A DNA stretch of 7,264 nucleotides, from contig JANJSW010000085.1 of NCBI GenBank assembly GCA_024711415.1, forward strand, positions 1 to 7,264, read 5' to 3'. The position numbers and the translations under genes were made by a program. Of the stretch, positions 1-5,967 are shown in pieces (within the stretch, counting starts at the first letter, position 1; the number at the start of each line of letters is the position of its first letter). This DNA comes from Thermomonas sp. (lineage in GTDB: Bacteria > Pseudomonadota > Gammaproteobacteria > Xanthomonadales > Xanthomonadaceae). Under the pieces are notes generated by a model. The model was given only the letters and a program-made list of their open reading frames with translations. It was not told where the DNA came from and made no database searches.

Positions 1-500
1 AGGACGGCGAAGGGCGTGAGATCGACTTCCGCAACACGCTGATCATCCTCACCTCCAACGCCGGCACCGACCTGGTGATGCAGGCCTGCAGCGAGTCCGA
101 GGAGCTGCCCACCGTCGATTCCCTGAATGAACTGCTCAAGCCCGAGCTCAACCGCGTATTCAAGCCGGCCTTCCTGGGCCGCACCGCGGTGGTGCCCTAT
201 TACCCGCTGCGCGACGAGAACATGCGCAAGATCGTGCGGCTGAAGCTCAACAAGATCGGCAAGCGGATCCGCGCCAACCATGGCGCGGCGTTCGAGTACG
301 ACGACGCGGTGGTGGATGCCATCGCCGATCGCTGCACCGAGGTCGATTCCGGCGCCCGCAACATCGACAACATCCTCACCGGCACGGTCCTGCCGGAAGT
401 CTCCGGCTATGTGCTGGAGCGGATGGCCGAAGGCGGCGGCGTCCACGCCATCCGCATCGGCGTCGGCGAGGCCGGCCGCTTCGACTATGCGGTGACCTGA
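1..500 (+). CDS. clpV: T6SS AAA+ ATPase ClpV (TssH), C-terminal part, 5' end outside window
   Basis: This is the last 165 residues of the ClpV/TssH ATPase, read from base 3. In the cytoplasm ClpV hexamers disassemble the contracted TssB/TssC sheath so that it can be reused. What is visible is the end of the second AAA+ module and its small C-terminal subdomain. The entry stretch DGEGREIDFRNT is followed by a sensor-1 strand with LTSN (Asn at bases 57-59). Then come FKPAFLGR (171-182 for FLGR), which carries the arginine finger expected in Clp/Hsp100 D2 modules, and a sensor-2 motif GAR near base 351. The GARNID wording and the lack of a ClpB-like tail favour ClpV over ClpB. The N-domain, D1, and D2 Walker A and B lie upstream of the window. 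It ends in TGA at 498-500, and vgrG follows after 143 bp on the same strand, a common T6SS order. Identity is near certain; only the missing 5' part limits it. Confidence 0.95.
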   Translation, partial: DGEGREIDFRNTLIILTSNAGTDLVMQACSESEELPTVDSLNELLKPELNRVFKPAFLGRTAVVPYYPLRDENMRKIVRLKLNKIGKRIRANHGAAFEYDDAVVDAIADRCTEVDSGARNIDNILTGTVLPEVSGYVLERMAEGGGVHAIRIGVGEAGRFDYAVT

Positions 501-543
501 GCCGTGCGTGCCGCGAGTCGACCCGCGACCTAGCCCGTCCGCC

Positions 544-575
544 CTATGCCGGCCATCCGGCCGGCCCGGGCATAG
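544..575. other. GC-rich inverted repeat between clpV and vgrG
   Basis: Two mutually exclusive perfect stems can form here. The outer one pairs CTATGCC (544-550) with GGCATAG (569-575). The inner one pairs GCCGGCC (548-554) with GGCCGGC (559-565) around a 4-base loop. It lies 44 bp after the clpV stop and 69 bp before the vgrG start. There is no T-tract after it, so it is not a classic intrinsic terminator. It could be a weak terminator, an attenuator or an mRNA-processing/stability hairpin that sets vgrG output relative to clpV. The pairing is directly visible; the function is inferred. Confidence 0.35.
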
Positions 576-643
576 CACTTCGGGTGAATGTTCGAAGGCG
601 CCCGCAGCCCCGACGATTGGCACGAACAACCGCCGAATCCGCC

Positions 644-2857
644 ATGTCCACGCTTTCCACCCGCAACCGGATGTACTTCCTGACCCTGGACGGCAAACAG
701 GAGGACGAGCTGCTGGTCGACGAAATGCTCGGGGAGGAAGGCATCTCGCAGCTGTTCCAGCTGCGCCTGAAGCTGCTTTCCAGCGAGTCGCACTTCGCGC
801 CCGAGGACATCATCGGCAAGAGCGCCATCCTGCGCATCGAGACCTGGGACAGCGACCACTGCGGCGGTGAGCGCCACTGGAGCGGCTACGTCTCCCGCTT
901 CGCGGTGACCGGCTGCATTCCCGCGGCGCATGACCGCAGCGGCGACTTGTACACCTACGAATGCGACATCGTGCCGTGGTTCTGGTTCATGACCCAGAAC
1001 GAGGACTGCCGCATCTTCCAGAACCTGACGGTGGCCGACATCATCGACACCGTGTTCGCGGAATTCGGCTACAGCGACTACAAGCTGGAGCTGTCGAGGA
1101 GCTACCCCAAGCTCGAGTACTGCACCCAGTTCAACGAGAGCACGTATGCCTTCCTGTGCCGCCTGGTCGAGCGCGAAGGCATCTATTTCTATTTCCGCCA
1201 CGATGACTCCAGCGAAGCCCGGCACATCCTCGTCTTCAGCGACAACAAGGACCACAACCCGCGCCTGGAACCGTTCCAGGTGCCGTTCCACCACGAAGGC
1301 CACGCGGAGGGAACAGACGCGATCCGCAAACTGTCCTCCACCCAGCAGGTGCGCACGCGCGCGGCCACCCTGGCCGACTGGGACTACGTGAAGCGGGCAC
1401 CGCTCAGCGAAAACACCCCGACCCTGCTGCGCGCCGGCAGCGATCTGGGACTGGAGATCTACCGCTATCCCGGCGGCTTCACCCCGGCCAGCGGCGCCGC
1501 GGACGCAGCGGTCGGCAAGCACCTGACGAGCGTGTTGATGGAATCGCAGGAAAGCAGCCACCTGCTCTTCCACGGCGAAGGCCAGGTACGCGCGCTGACG
1601 CCCGGCTACCTGTTCGAACTGGAGAACCACGGCCTCATCGAGTCGTTCAATGCGGTCTACATGGTGGTGTCGGTGCAACACCATGCGCGGAACAACCTGA
1701 TGGTGCCGGACAGCACCGCCTGGTACGGCAACACCTTCACCCTGCAGGCCAGGGACACCATTTACCGCCCCGCGCAGGTCACGCCGCGCGGGCGCGTGCA
1801 CGGCCCGCAGACCGCGATCGTCACCGGCCCTGCGGGCAACGAAGTCCATACCGACGACCTGGGCAGGATCAAGGTGCGGTTCCCGTGGGATCGCAAGGTG
1901 GCGGGCCGCAGGACCAATACCGAGGACGACAAGTCCTCGTGCTGGGTTCGGGTGGCCCAGCTGTGGGCCGGGGCCGGCTACGGCACGTTCTTCCTGCCGC
2001 GGGTGGGCATGGAAGTGGTGGTGGACTTCCTCGACGGCGACCCCGACCGTCCGCTGGTGGTCGGCTGCGTCTACAACGGCCCCAACTCGCCGCCCATCGC
2101 GCCCGCCGACGCCACCCGTTCCACCATCAAGACGCTGTCCTCGAAGGGCGGCGGAGGCTTCAACGAGCTGCGCTTCGAGGACAAGAAGGGCAGCGAGGAG
2201 ATCTTCCTGCACGCGCAGAATGACCTGCAGCTGCGCACCGGCAACTGCCGCACCGAAGCCGTCGGCACCAACGCCGACCTGTCGATCGGCAAGGACCGCA
2301 CCGAAAGCATCGGCGAGAACGACCAGCTCACCATCGGCCAGGCGCAGACCATTTCCGTGGGCACCAGCCGCGCGATCACCGCAGGCCAGGACGACTACCT
2401 CACCGTCGGCGCCAACCAGCACACCGACGTCGGGATGAACATGTCGGTCACCACCGGGACCAACCACCACGTGAATGCGGGGGTCAACTCCGCACTCACG
2501 GCAGGGGTGAACATCGACATGAAGGCCGGCGTCAACCTGGTGGCGGAGGCCGGCGTCGTCATCAGCCTCAAGGCCGGCAGCAATTCGATCGTGCTTAACC
2601 CGGCCGGTGTTTTCATCACCGGCAACCTGGTGATGATCAATTCCGGCGGCAGTCCGCTGTCCGCGCAGAAAGCACAAAAAGCGGAGAAGGCGGACAAGCC
2701 CGCCAAGGCCAAGGACGCCATCCAGGGCAACGCCGGCAAGGTATCGAACCCCGCCCAGCAGCTGCAGGCCCAGGCCTTGCGCAACGCCGCCCGCAGCGCC
2801 CAACCGTTCTGCGCCGAATGCGAAGCCGCGCGCGCGGCGCTGGAAGCGCTGGGCTGA
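644..2857 (+). CDS. vgrG: T6SS spike protein VgrG (TssI)
   Basis: A 737-residue VgrG, the trimeric spike at the tip of the T6SS Hcp tube that carries effectors out of the cell. Residues 1 to about 384 form the phage gp27-like base. Residues about 385-480 are the gp5-like OB fold, with VHGPQTAIVTGP, DDLGRIKVRFPWDR, SSCWVRVAQLWAG and VGMEVVVDFLDGDPDRP, all hallmark VgrG stretches. A link with FNELRFEDKKGSEEIFLHAQ (506 on) follows, then an octapeptide beta-helix (540-651). From residue 672 there is a 66-residue tail rich in Ala, Lys and Gln with a CxxC (Cys723, Cys726). No enzymatic C-terminal domain is present, so this is a structural rather than an 'evolved' VgrG, and the tail is the likely docking site for the DUF4123 adaptor downstream. 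The ATG at 644 is preferred over the in-frame GTG at 584, because the extra 20 residues are Arg/Pro-rich and unlike a VgrG N-terminus. No clear Shine-Dalgarno precedes it; the context is CCGCCATGTCC, the same as at the next gene. Confidence 0.97.
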   Translation: MSTLSTRNRMYFLTLDGKQEDELLVDEMLGEEGISQLFQLRLKLLSSESHFAPEDIIGKSAILRIETWDSDHCGGERHWSGYVSRFAVTGCIPAAHDRSGDLYTYECDIVPWFWFMTQNEDCRIFQNLTVADIIDTVFAEFGYSDYKLELSRSYPKLEYCTQFNESTYAFLCRLVEREGIYFYFRHDDSSEARHILVFSDNKDHNPRLEPFQVPFHHEGHAEGTDAIRKLSSTQQVRTRAATLADWDYVKRAPLSENTPTLLRAGSDLGLEIYRYPGGFTPASGAADAAVGKHLTSVLMESQESSHLLFHGEGQVRALTPGYLFELENHGLIESFNAVYMVVSVQHHARNNLMVPDSTAWYGNTFTLQARDTIYRPAQVTPRGRVHGPQTAIVTGPAGNEVHTDDLGRIKVRFPWDRKVAGRRTNTEDDKSSCWVRVAQLWAGAGYGTFFLPRVGMEVVVDFLDGDPDRPLVVGCVYNGPNSPPIAPADATRSTIKTLSSKGGGGFNELRFEDKKGSEEIFLHAQNDLQLRTGNCRTEAVGTNADLSIGKDRTESIGENDQLTIGQAQTISVGTSRAITAGQDDYLTVGANQHTDVGMNMSVTTGTNHHVNAGVNSALTAGVNIDMKAGVNLVAEAGVVISLKAGSNSIVLNPAGVFITGNLVMINSGGSPLSAQKAQKAEKADKPAKAKDAIQGNAGKVSNPAQQLQAQALRNAARSAQPFCAECEAARAALEALG
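2261..2596 (+). repeat. 14-unit octapeptide beta-helix repeat of VgrG (24 bp period)
   Basis: Residues 540-651 of VgrG split without a gap into 14 eight-residue units, each with Gly at its second position (VGTNADLS, IGKDRTES, IGENDQLT and so on, to AGSNSIVL). This is the gp5 C-terminal type of repeat that builds the trimeric triangular beta-helix needle. Hydrophilic units at the base give way to AGVN-type units toward the tip. The repeat is in the protein; the DNA copies are diverged. The needle ends with ITGNLVMINSGGSP before the flexible tail. Confidence 0.85.
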
Positions 2858-2924
2858 TCCGCCCATTCATCGGCCTTCCCACCCCGACACCCGCATCCTC
2901 TGCACGCATCGAACTCCCGCCGCC

Positions 2925-3596
2925 ATGTCCTTTTCCCCGCAGCTTCCGCGTATAGCTCCAATGAACACGGAATGCATCGCGCCGGAAAGGGGGCTGGCCG
3001 ATGGCTCGGCGGGTTTGTCCCGCGCCACTACACAAGGCGGAAATTTCTTCGTGATCGGCCAGGGTCAATACCAACAGTTGCAACGGGCAGTGTTCGGGCA
3101 GGGCAAGCGCCCGGTCTTCGCGGTACTCGACGGGGCGATCATCGACGATCTGCCATCGCGGCTGCGCCAGCACGCACCGGACGCGATGTGCCTGTTCTCC
3201 GGCGACCTCGACCCGATGCTCGCGGCGGCAGCGCCCTACCTGCTGCCGCTGGCACCTGATGCCGCGGCCACCCGACTGGCGCTGCTGGAGGGCTGGAACG
3301 AGCACTGGGGCATCGTGCTGGTGGCCGATCCCGGCACCGACGTCTATTCGCTGCGGGCACACCTGCGGCGGGTACTGCGGGTCAACACGCCGGGCGGCGC
3401 CTCGATGCTGTTCCGCTTCTACGATCCGCGCGCCTTCCGCAGCGTCGTCCCCACCTTCGACCTGGCGCAGCGGAAGGCGTTATTCGGCCCGATCCACGGC
3501 TGCTACACCGAGGGCCGCAGCAACGACAGCGCGCTGTACTTCGCCCGCGACGGCCTCGAGGCCCCGAACCAGCTGTCGCTGGCCGCTGCCGCCTAG
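2925..3596 (+). CDS. DUF4123 domain protein, T6SS effector adaptor/chaperone (Tap/Tec type)
   Basis: A 223-residue protein with the DUF4123 pattern. A hydrophobic VFAVLDGA (64-71) follows the first helix. Next come the GWNEHWGI stretch (123-130), HLRRVLRV (146-153) and the strongly typical FRFYDPRAF (163-171). DUF4123 proteins are cytoplasmic adaptors that bind a particular effector and load it on the C-terminal end of the cognate VgrG; they are not secreted as toxins. It lies 67 bp after vgrG and only 8 bp before the next gene, so it should serve this VgrG and the cargo encoded directly downstream. The first 30 or so residues are low in structure. An in-frame ATG at 2961 (Met13) could be the true start; neither start has a convincing Shine-Dalgarno. 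Family assignment is firm; the cargo it serves is inferred from position. Confidence 0.9.
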   Translation: MSFSPQLPRIAPMNTECIAPERGLADGSAGLSRATTQGGNFFVIGQGQYQQLQRAVFGQGKRPVFAVLDGAIIDDLPSRLRQHAPDAMCLFSGDLDPMLAAAAPYLLPLAPDAAATRLALLEGWNEHWGIVLVADPGTDVYSLRAHLRRVLRVNTPGGASMLFRFYDPRAFRSVVPTFDLAQRKALFGPIHGCYTEGRSNDSALYFARDGLEAPNQLSLAAAA

Positions 3597-3599
3597 GAG
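3596..3599 (+). promoter_or_regulatory. Shine-Dalgarno overlapping the adaptor stop codon
   Basis: GGAG, whose first G is the last base of the DUF4123 gene's TAG stop, stands 5 bases before the ATG at 3605. It fixes the start of the small gene and implies translational coupling: a ribosome finishing the adaptor can re-initiate on the next gene. Confidence 0.7.
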
Positions 3600-3604
3600 C
3601 CCTC

Positions 3605-3961
3605 ATGCTCGAACTCGATCGCAAGCAGATGAGCGCCATCGGCGAGACGCAACTGCGCAACAACCTCGCCGATTTCCTCAACCGCCACCTCGGCGGCAAG
3701 GCGCCGCTGCAGCTGGACCAGCTCGACGCCGAGCTCGACGCGGTCATCGCCCACTGCCGCAAGGCCGGCCTGCGCAGCCAGCGCGCGGTGGCGGCCTATG
3801 CGCTGGCGTGTTCGCTGTTCGGCAACGAGCGGGTCGGCAACGATCCTTCGATCATCGGCATCCTCGCCGACCGCAGCAGCCCGCAGATCGACCGCGCCCT
3901 GCTGATCGAAATGTGGACGGCCGCCGCGTACAGCGATTTCCGCCGGCTGCAGAGGGGCTGA
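3605..3961 (+). CDS. Small all-helical T6SS-associated protein, function unknown
   Basis: An 118-residue soluble protein with no signal peptide or membrane segment. It looks entirely helical: helices at about 14-30 (TQLRNNLADFLNRHL), 37-54, 56-72 (LRSQRAVAAYALACSLFG), 81-89 and 94-115. The layout is an early 'F-x-x-H-L', a central 'A-Y-A-x-A-x-x-L-F-G' helix and a short 'dP-x-I-x-x-I-L-x-D' segment. It resembles small helical proteins often found between a DUF4123 adaptor and its effector in T6SS islands. That likeness is from recall of the general pattern, not from a search. It has a good Shine-Dalgarno, and it ends one base before the start of the next gene. Its own end carries that gene's ribosome site, GAGGGG at 3952-3957. 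Likely roles are co-chaperone or co-adaptor for the downstream cargo; an immunity protein is less likely since nothing resembling a toxin lies beside it. Confidence 0.8.
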   Translation: MLELDRKQMSAIGETQLRNNLADFLNRHLGGKAPLQLDQLDAELDAVIAHCRKAGLRSQRAVAAYALACSLFGNERVGNDPSIIGILADRSSPQIDRALLIEMWTAAAYSDFRRLQRG

Positions 3962-3962
3962 C

Positions 3963-5519
3963 ATGTTCGAATCCTTGACCGAAGGCCTGTCCGGCATCGG
4001 CGCCGCCGCCGGCCAGGCCGTGCAACAGGCCCGGCAGGCCGCCGCCGGCGCCGCGCAACAGGCGGCCAGTGCCGCGCAGGGCGCGATCGCGGAAGCCCAG
4101 GCCGCCGTTGCCAATGCCACCACCGCCGCCACCGGCGCGGCGAGTGGTGCGGTGGCGGAGGCGCAGCAGGCCGCGCAGGCGGCAGCCGCACAGGCGGGAG
4201 CGATGGCACAGGGCGCCCTCGTGCAGGCCAACCAGGCGCTGGACGATGCCCGCAACGCCGCCAACGACATGGCGCAGAACACGCTGGCGCAAGCCAACAC
4301 CGCGCTCACCCAGGCCCGCGAGCAGGCGGGCGCCGCCGCGCAGGGCGCGCTGGCGCAGGCGCAGGGCGCGGTGGATGCCGCGCAGCAGCAGGCGCAGGCC
4401 GTGGTGCAGGGCGCACTGGAGCGCGCCGGCGCGGCCCTGGACAACGCCATGGACACCGCCGAACAGGCCGCGCAAGCGCAGCTCGACCGTGCCATGGGCA
4501 TGGTCGACAACGCTACCGCGCTGGTCGAGGACGGCGTCGACAACGCGCTGGCGGCCGCCAACAGCGCCATCGACCAGGCGCAGGACCTGCTGCGCAATGC
4601 CGCCACCGACGCGCTGGAACAGGCGCGCAGCGCCACCCTTGATCGGGCGCGCGATGCATTGGGCCCGGTGCAGTCCGCGCTGGATGCCCTGCCCGCCGCC
4701 TTCCCCAACCTGCCGGTGGAATTCCCCGCCTCGGATTGCCCCTATGTCCGCGCCCTGAGGGACGCGCTGGCGCGCCGCGCCGCGCAGGCCAACAATGCCC
4801 TCGGCAACGCCGGCAACGCGCTGCAGAACATCGCAGGGCCCCTGCTGGAACAGGCCAACGGCATGCTTGATCAGGCCGACGGCATGGCGGATCAGGCGCT
4901 TGCCGCCATGGACGATGCCTGCGCCGCGCTGGACGACGCGCAGGCGCTGGCCAACGGTGCGGCCAAGTCGGCGCTGGACGCCGCCAAGGGTGCGGTGCAG
5001 CAGGCGCAGCAGGCGGTACGCGACGGCGCAAATGCGGCGATCAGCCAGGCCCGCGGCGCGGTGGATTCGGCACGCGACCAGGTGCAGCAGACGGCGCAGG
5101 GCGCAATCGGCCAGGCCATGGCGGCGGTGGATTCCGCCCAGCAGCAGGCCGGCGACGCCGCCCAGCAGGCGCTGGACAGTGCGCGGCAGGCGGCGGCAGC
5201 GGCCCAGCAGCAGGCCAACCAGGTCGCACAACAGACGCTGGCGCAGGCCAACCAGGCCGCGCAGCAGGCCCAGCAGGCGCTCAACGGCGCCGCGCAGAAC
5301 GCCCTCAACACCGCGCAGAACGCGGCCCAGGAAGCCGCCGCCAGCGCCGGCGACGCCGCGCAGGCCGCCATCGGCAAGGCCCGTACCGCGGTCGCGGACG
5401 CAGCGGCTGCCGCCGCTCGCGCCGCCAACGTCGCGGTGGCGGGCGCGCAGTCCGCAATCGCTGGCGCCGGCCAAGCGGTTGGCAACGCAGCCAGCTCGCT
5501 GGGCAATCTGTCCGGTTAG
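3963..5519 (+). CDS. 518-residue Ala/Gln/Asn-rich protein of two ten-unit 22-residue helical arrays; candidate T6SS cargo
   Basis: I do not recognise a named family. The layout is an N-terminal cap (1-15, MFESLTEGLSGIG), array A (16-235), a Pro-containing linker (236-289), array B (290-509) and a 9-residue Gly/Ser/Asn tail. Each array is ten 22-residue units without a gap. Position 5 is aliphatic or Met in all 20 units. Position 8 is Ala in 19 of 20 and position 15 is Ala in 18 of 20. The 22-residue (2 x 11) period suggests long straight hendecad helices. Composition is extreme: no Trp or His, one Tyr, three Phe, three Lys, two Cys (259, 320), and all seven Pro between 235 and 293. There is no signal peptide, transmembrane helix or catalytic motif. 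The start is well supported (GAGGGG, 5 bases before ATG, 1 bp after the previous stop). Position after an adaptor and a small helical protein marks it as probable cargo for this VgrG. Alternatives are a scaffold, a phasin-like surface-coating protein or an LEA-like protectant. Confidence 0.88.
   Translation: MFESLTEGLSGIGAAAGQAVQQARQAAAGAAQQAASAAQGAIAEAQAAVANATTAATGAASGAVAEAQQAAQAAAAQAGAMAQGALVQANQALDDARNAANDMAQNTLAQANTALTQAREQAGAAAQGALAQAQGAVDAAQQQAQAVVQGALERAGAALDNAMDTAEQAAQAQLDRAMGMVDNATALVEDGVDNALAAANSAIDQAQDLLRNAATDALEQARSATLDRARDALGPVQSALDALPAAFPNLPVEFPASDCPYVRALRDALARRAAQANNALGNAGNALQNIAGPLLEQANGMLDQADGMADQALAAMDDACAALDDAQALANGAAKSALDAAKGAVQQAQQAVRDGANAAISQARGAVDSARDQVQQTAQGAIGQAMAAVDSAQQQAGDAAQQALDSARQAAAAAQQQANQVAQQTLAQANQAAQQAQQALNGAAQNALNTAQNAAQEAAASAGDAAQAAIGKARTAVADAAAAAARAANVAVAGAQSAIAGAGQAVGNAASSLGNLSG
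4008..4667 (+). repeat. Array A: ten 22-residue (66 bp) helical repeat units
   Basis: Units begin at residues 16, 38, 60, 82, 104, 126, 148, 170, 192 and 214, all exactly 22 apart. The typical form has A-Q at positions 1-2, Ala at 4, an aliphatic residue at 5, Ala at 8 and 11, Ala or aliphatic at 12, and Ala at 15. Examples of the first 15 residues are AQGALVQANQALDDA, AQGALAQAQGAVDAA and VQGALERAGAALDNA. Position 5 runs V, I, V, L, L, L, L, L, L, L. Acidic and basic residues become commoner toward the end of the array. The tenth unit is the most divergent (Thr at 12, Arg at 15) and runs into Gly-Pro. Codons differ between units, so these are old, diverged duplications rather than a fresh expansion. 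Confidence 0.88.
4830..5489 (+). repeat. Array B: ten 22-residue (66 bp) helical repeat units
   Basis: Units begin at residues 290, 312, 334, 356, 378, 400, 422, 444, 466 and 488, in perfect 22-residue register but shifted by 10 residues relative to array A. Examples of the first 15 residues are AKSALDAAKGAVQQA, AQGAIGQAMAAVDSA and AQQTLAQANQAAQQA. Position 5 is L, M, L, I, I, L, L, L, I, V. The first unit, carrying Pro293 and Gln at position 8, is degenerate. This array is poorer in charge and richer in Gln and Ala than array A, and its last two units are almost pure Ala/Gly/Val. Confidence 0.87.
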
Positions 5520-5560
5520 GAGGGGCAAGCGCGCGCCGCGACGCCAGCTGCGCCGCGAAA

Positions 5561-5947
5561 CTAGGGAATCATTTCCTTGACCTGCCCCGGATACGCGACG
5601 GTGACGACGCCGCCCCAGGCGCATTGGCTGGTGCAGGTATTGTCCAGCGCGGGAATGCCGCCGATCAGCACGGTGGGCGCGCCCGGCTTCCAGGGCGTGG
5701 TCACCGGAATGCAGGGCATCGGGGTCAGCACCCCCATGGCGGCAGCGGTTGCCGAGGCCACGGTCGGGTTGCTAGGCGTGGTGCACATCGCGAACGGCAT
5801 GATGTTCTTCATCGGCACGAAATCCATGATCGTTGCCGCCGGCATCATGCTCGACATGACCCGGTTCTCCGGCGTCACCACCAGCGCGGACGGCGCCACC
5901 CCGAACGAACACATCAGGGTGGCGCCATTGACGACATGGATCGGCAT
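5561..5947 (-). CDS. PAAR-like protein, DUF4280 type (T6SS spike tip)
   Basis: A 128-residue protein that matches the DUF4280 PAAR-like pattern over its whole length. It opens with HVVNGATLMCSFGVAPS. Then come MPAATIMDFVPMKNIMPFAMC, TPMPCIPVTTPWKPGAPTVLIGG and CTSQCAWGGVVTVAYPGQ (each within residues 35-121). Five Cys are present (13, 55, 79, 105, 109), several at family-typical places where they could bind metal or form the sharp tip. PAAR-type proteins cap the VgrG trimer and help puncture the target membrane. There is no attached toxin domain, so it is a bare tip. The ATG at 5947 has AGGCGG 7 bases upstream (5955-5960) and lies 20 bp after the OmpA-like gene's stop, so the two are probably co-transcribed. 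It converges with the 22-residue repeat gene, 41 bp between stops. An upstream-extended reading frame exists but lies inside the OmpA-like gene in another frame. Confidence 0.92.
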   Translation of the reverse strand: MPIHVVNGATLMCSFGVAPSALVVTPENRVMSSMMPAATIMDFVPMKNIMPFAMCTTPSNPTVASATAAAMGVLTPMPCIPVTTPWKPGAPTVLIGGIPALDNTCTSQCAWGGVVTVAYPGQVKEMIP

Positions 5948-5967
5948 CGTGCGTCCGCCTGCCGGAA

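Noticed and set aside
584..643. 20-residue N-terminal extension of VgrG from GTG at 584
   Set aside because: Arg/Pro-rich and unlike any VgrG N-terminus; no ribosome site before 584.
530..2866. A 778-codon open frame on the minus strand opposite vgrG
   Set aside because: Its protein is Val/Gly/His/Arg-rich with no domain; it is the mirror of a real VgrG gene in GC-rich DNA, where few stop codons arise on the opposite strand.
3593..4708. A minus-strand Ala/Cys/Ser-rich frame over the small gene and array A
   Set aside because: Antisense shadow of the repeat array; the abundant Cys come from GCA/GCG-type complements, and it also overlaps the well-supported small helical gene.
4008..5489. Repeat arrays considered as a CRISPR or DNA satellite
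   Set aside because: There are no identical repeats with unique spacers; the 66-bp period is one coding unit kept at protein level with diverged codons.
3852..5624. A 590-codon minus-strand frame opposite the repeat gene (Leu/Arg/Gly-rich, with an apparent repeat)
   Set aside because: Its periodicity is only the reflection of the 66-bp period of the real gene; the plus-strand gene has a ribosome site, operon spacing and a meaningful helix pattern.
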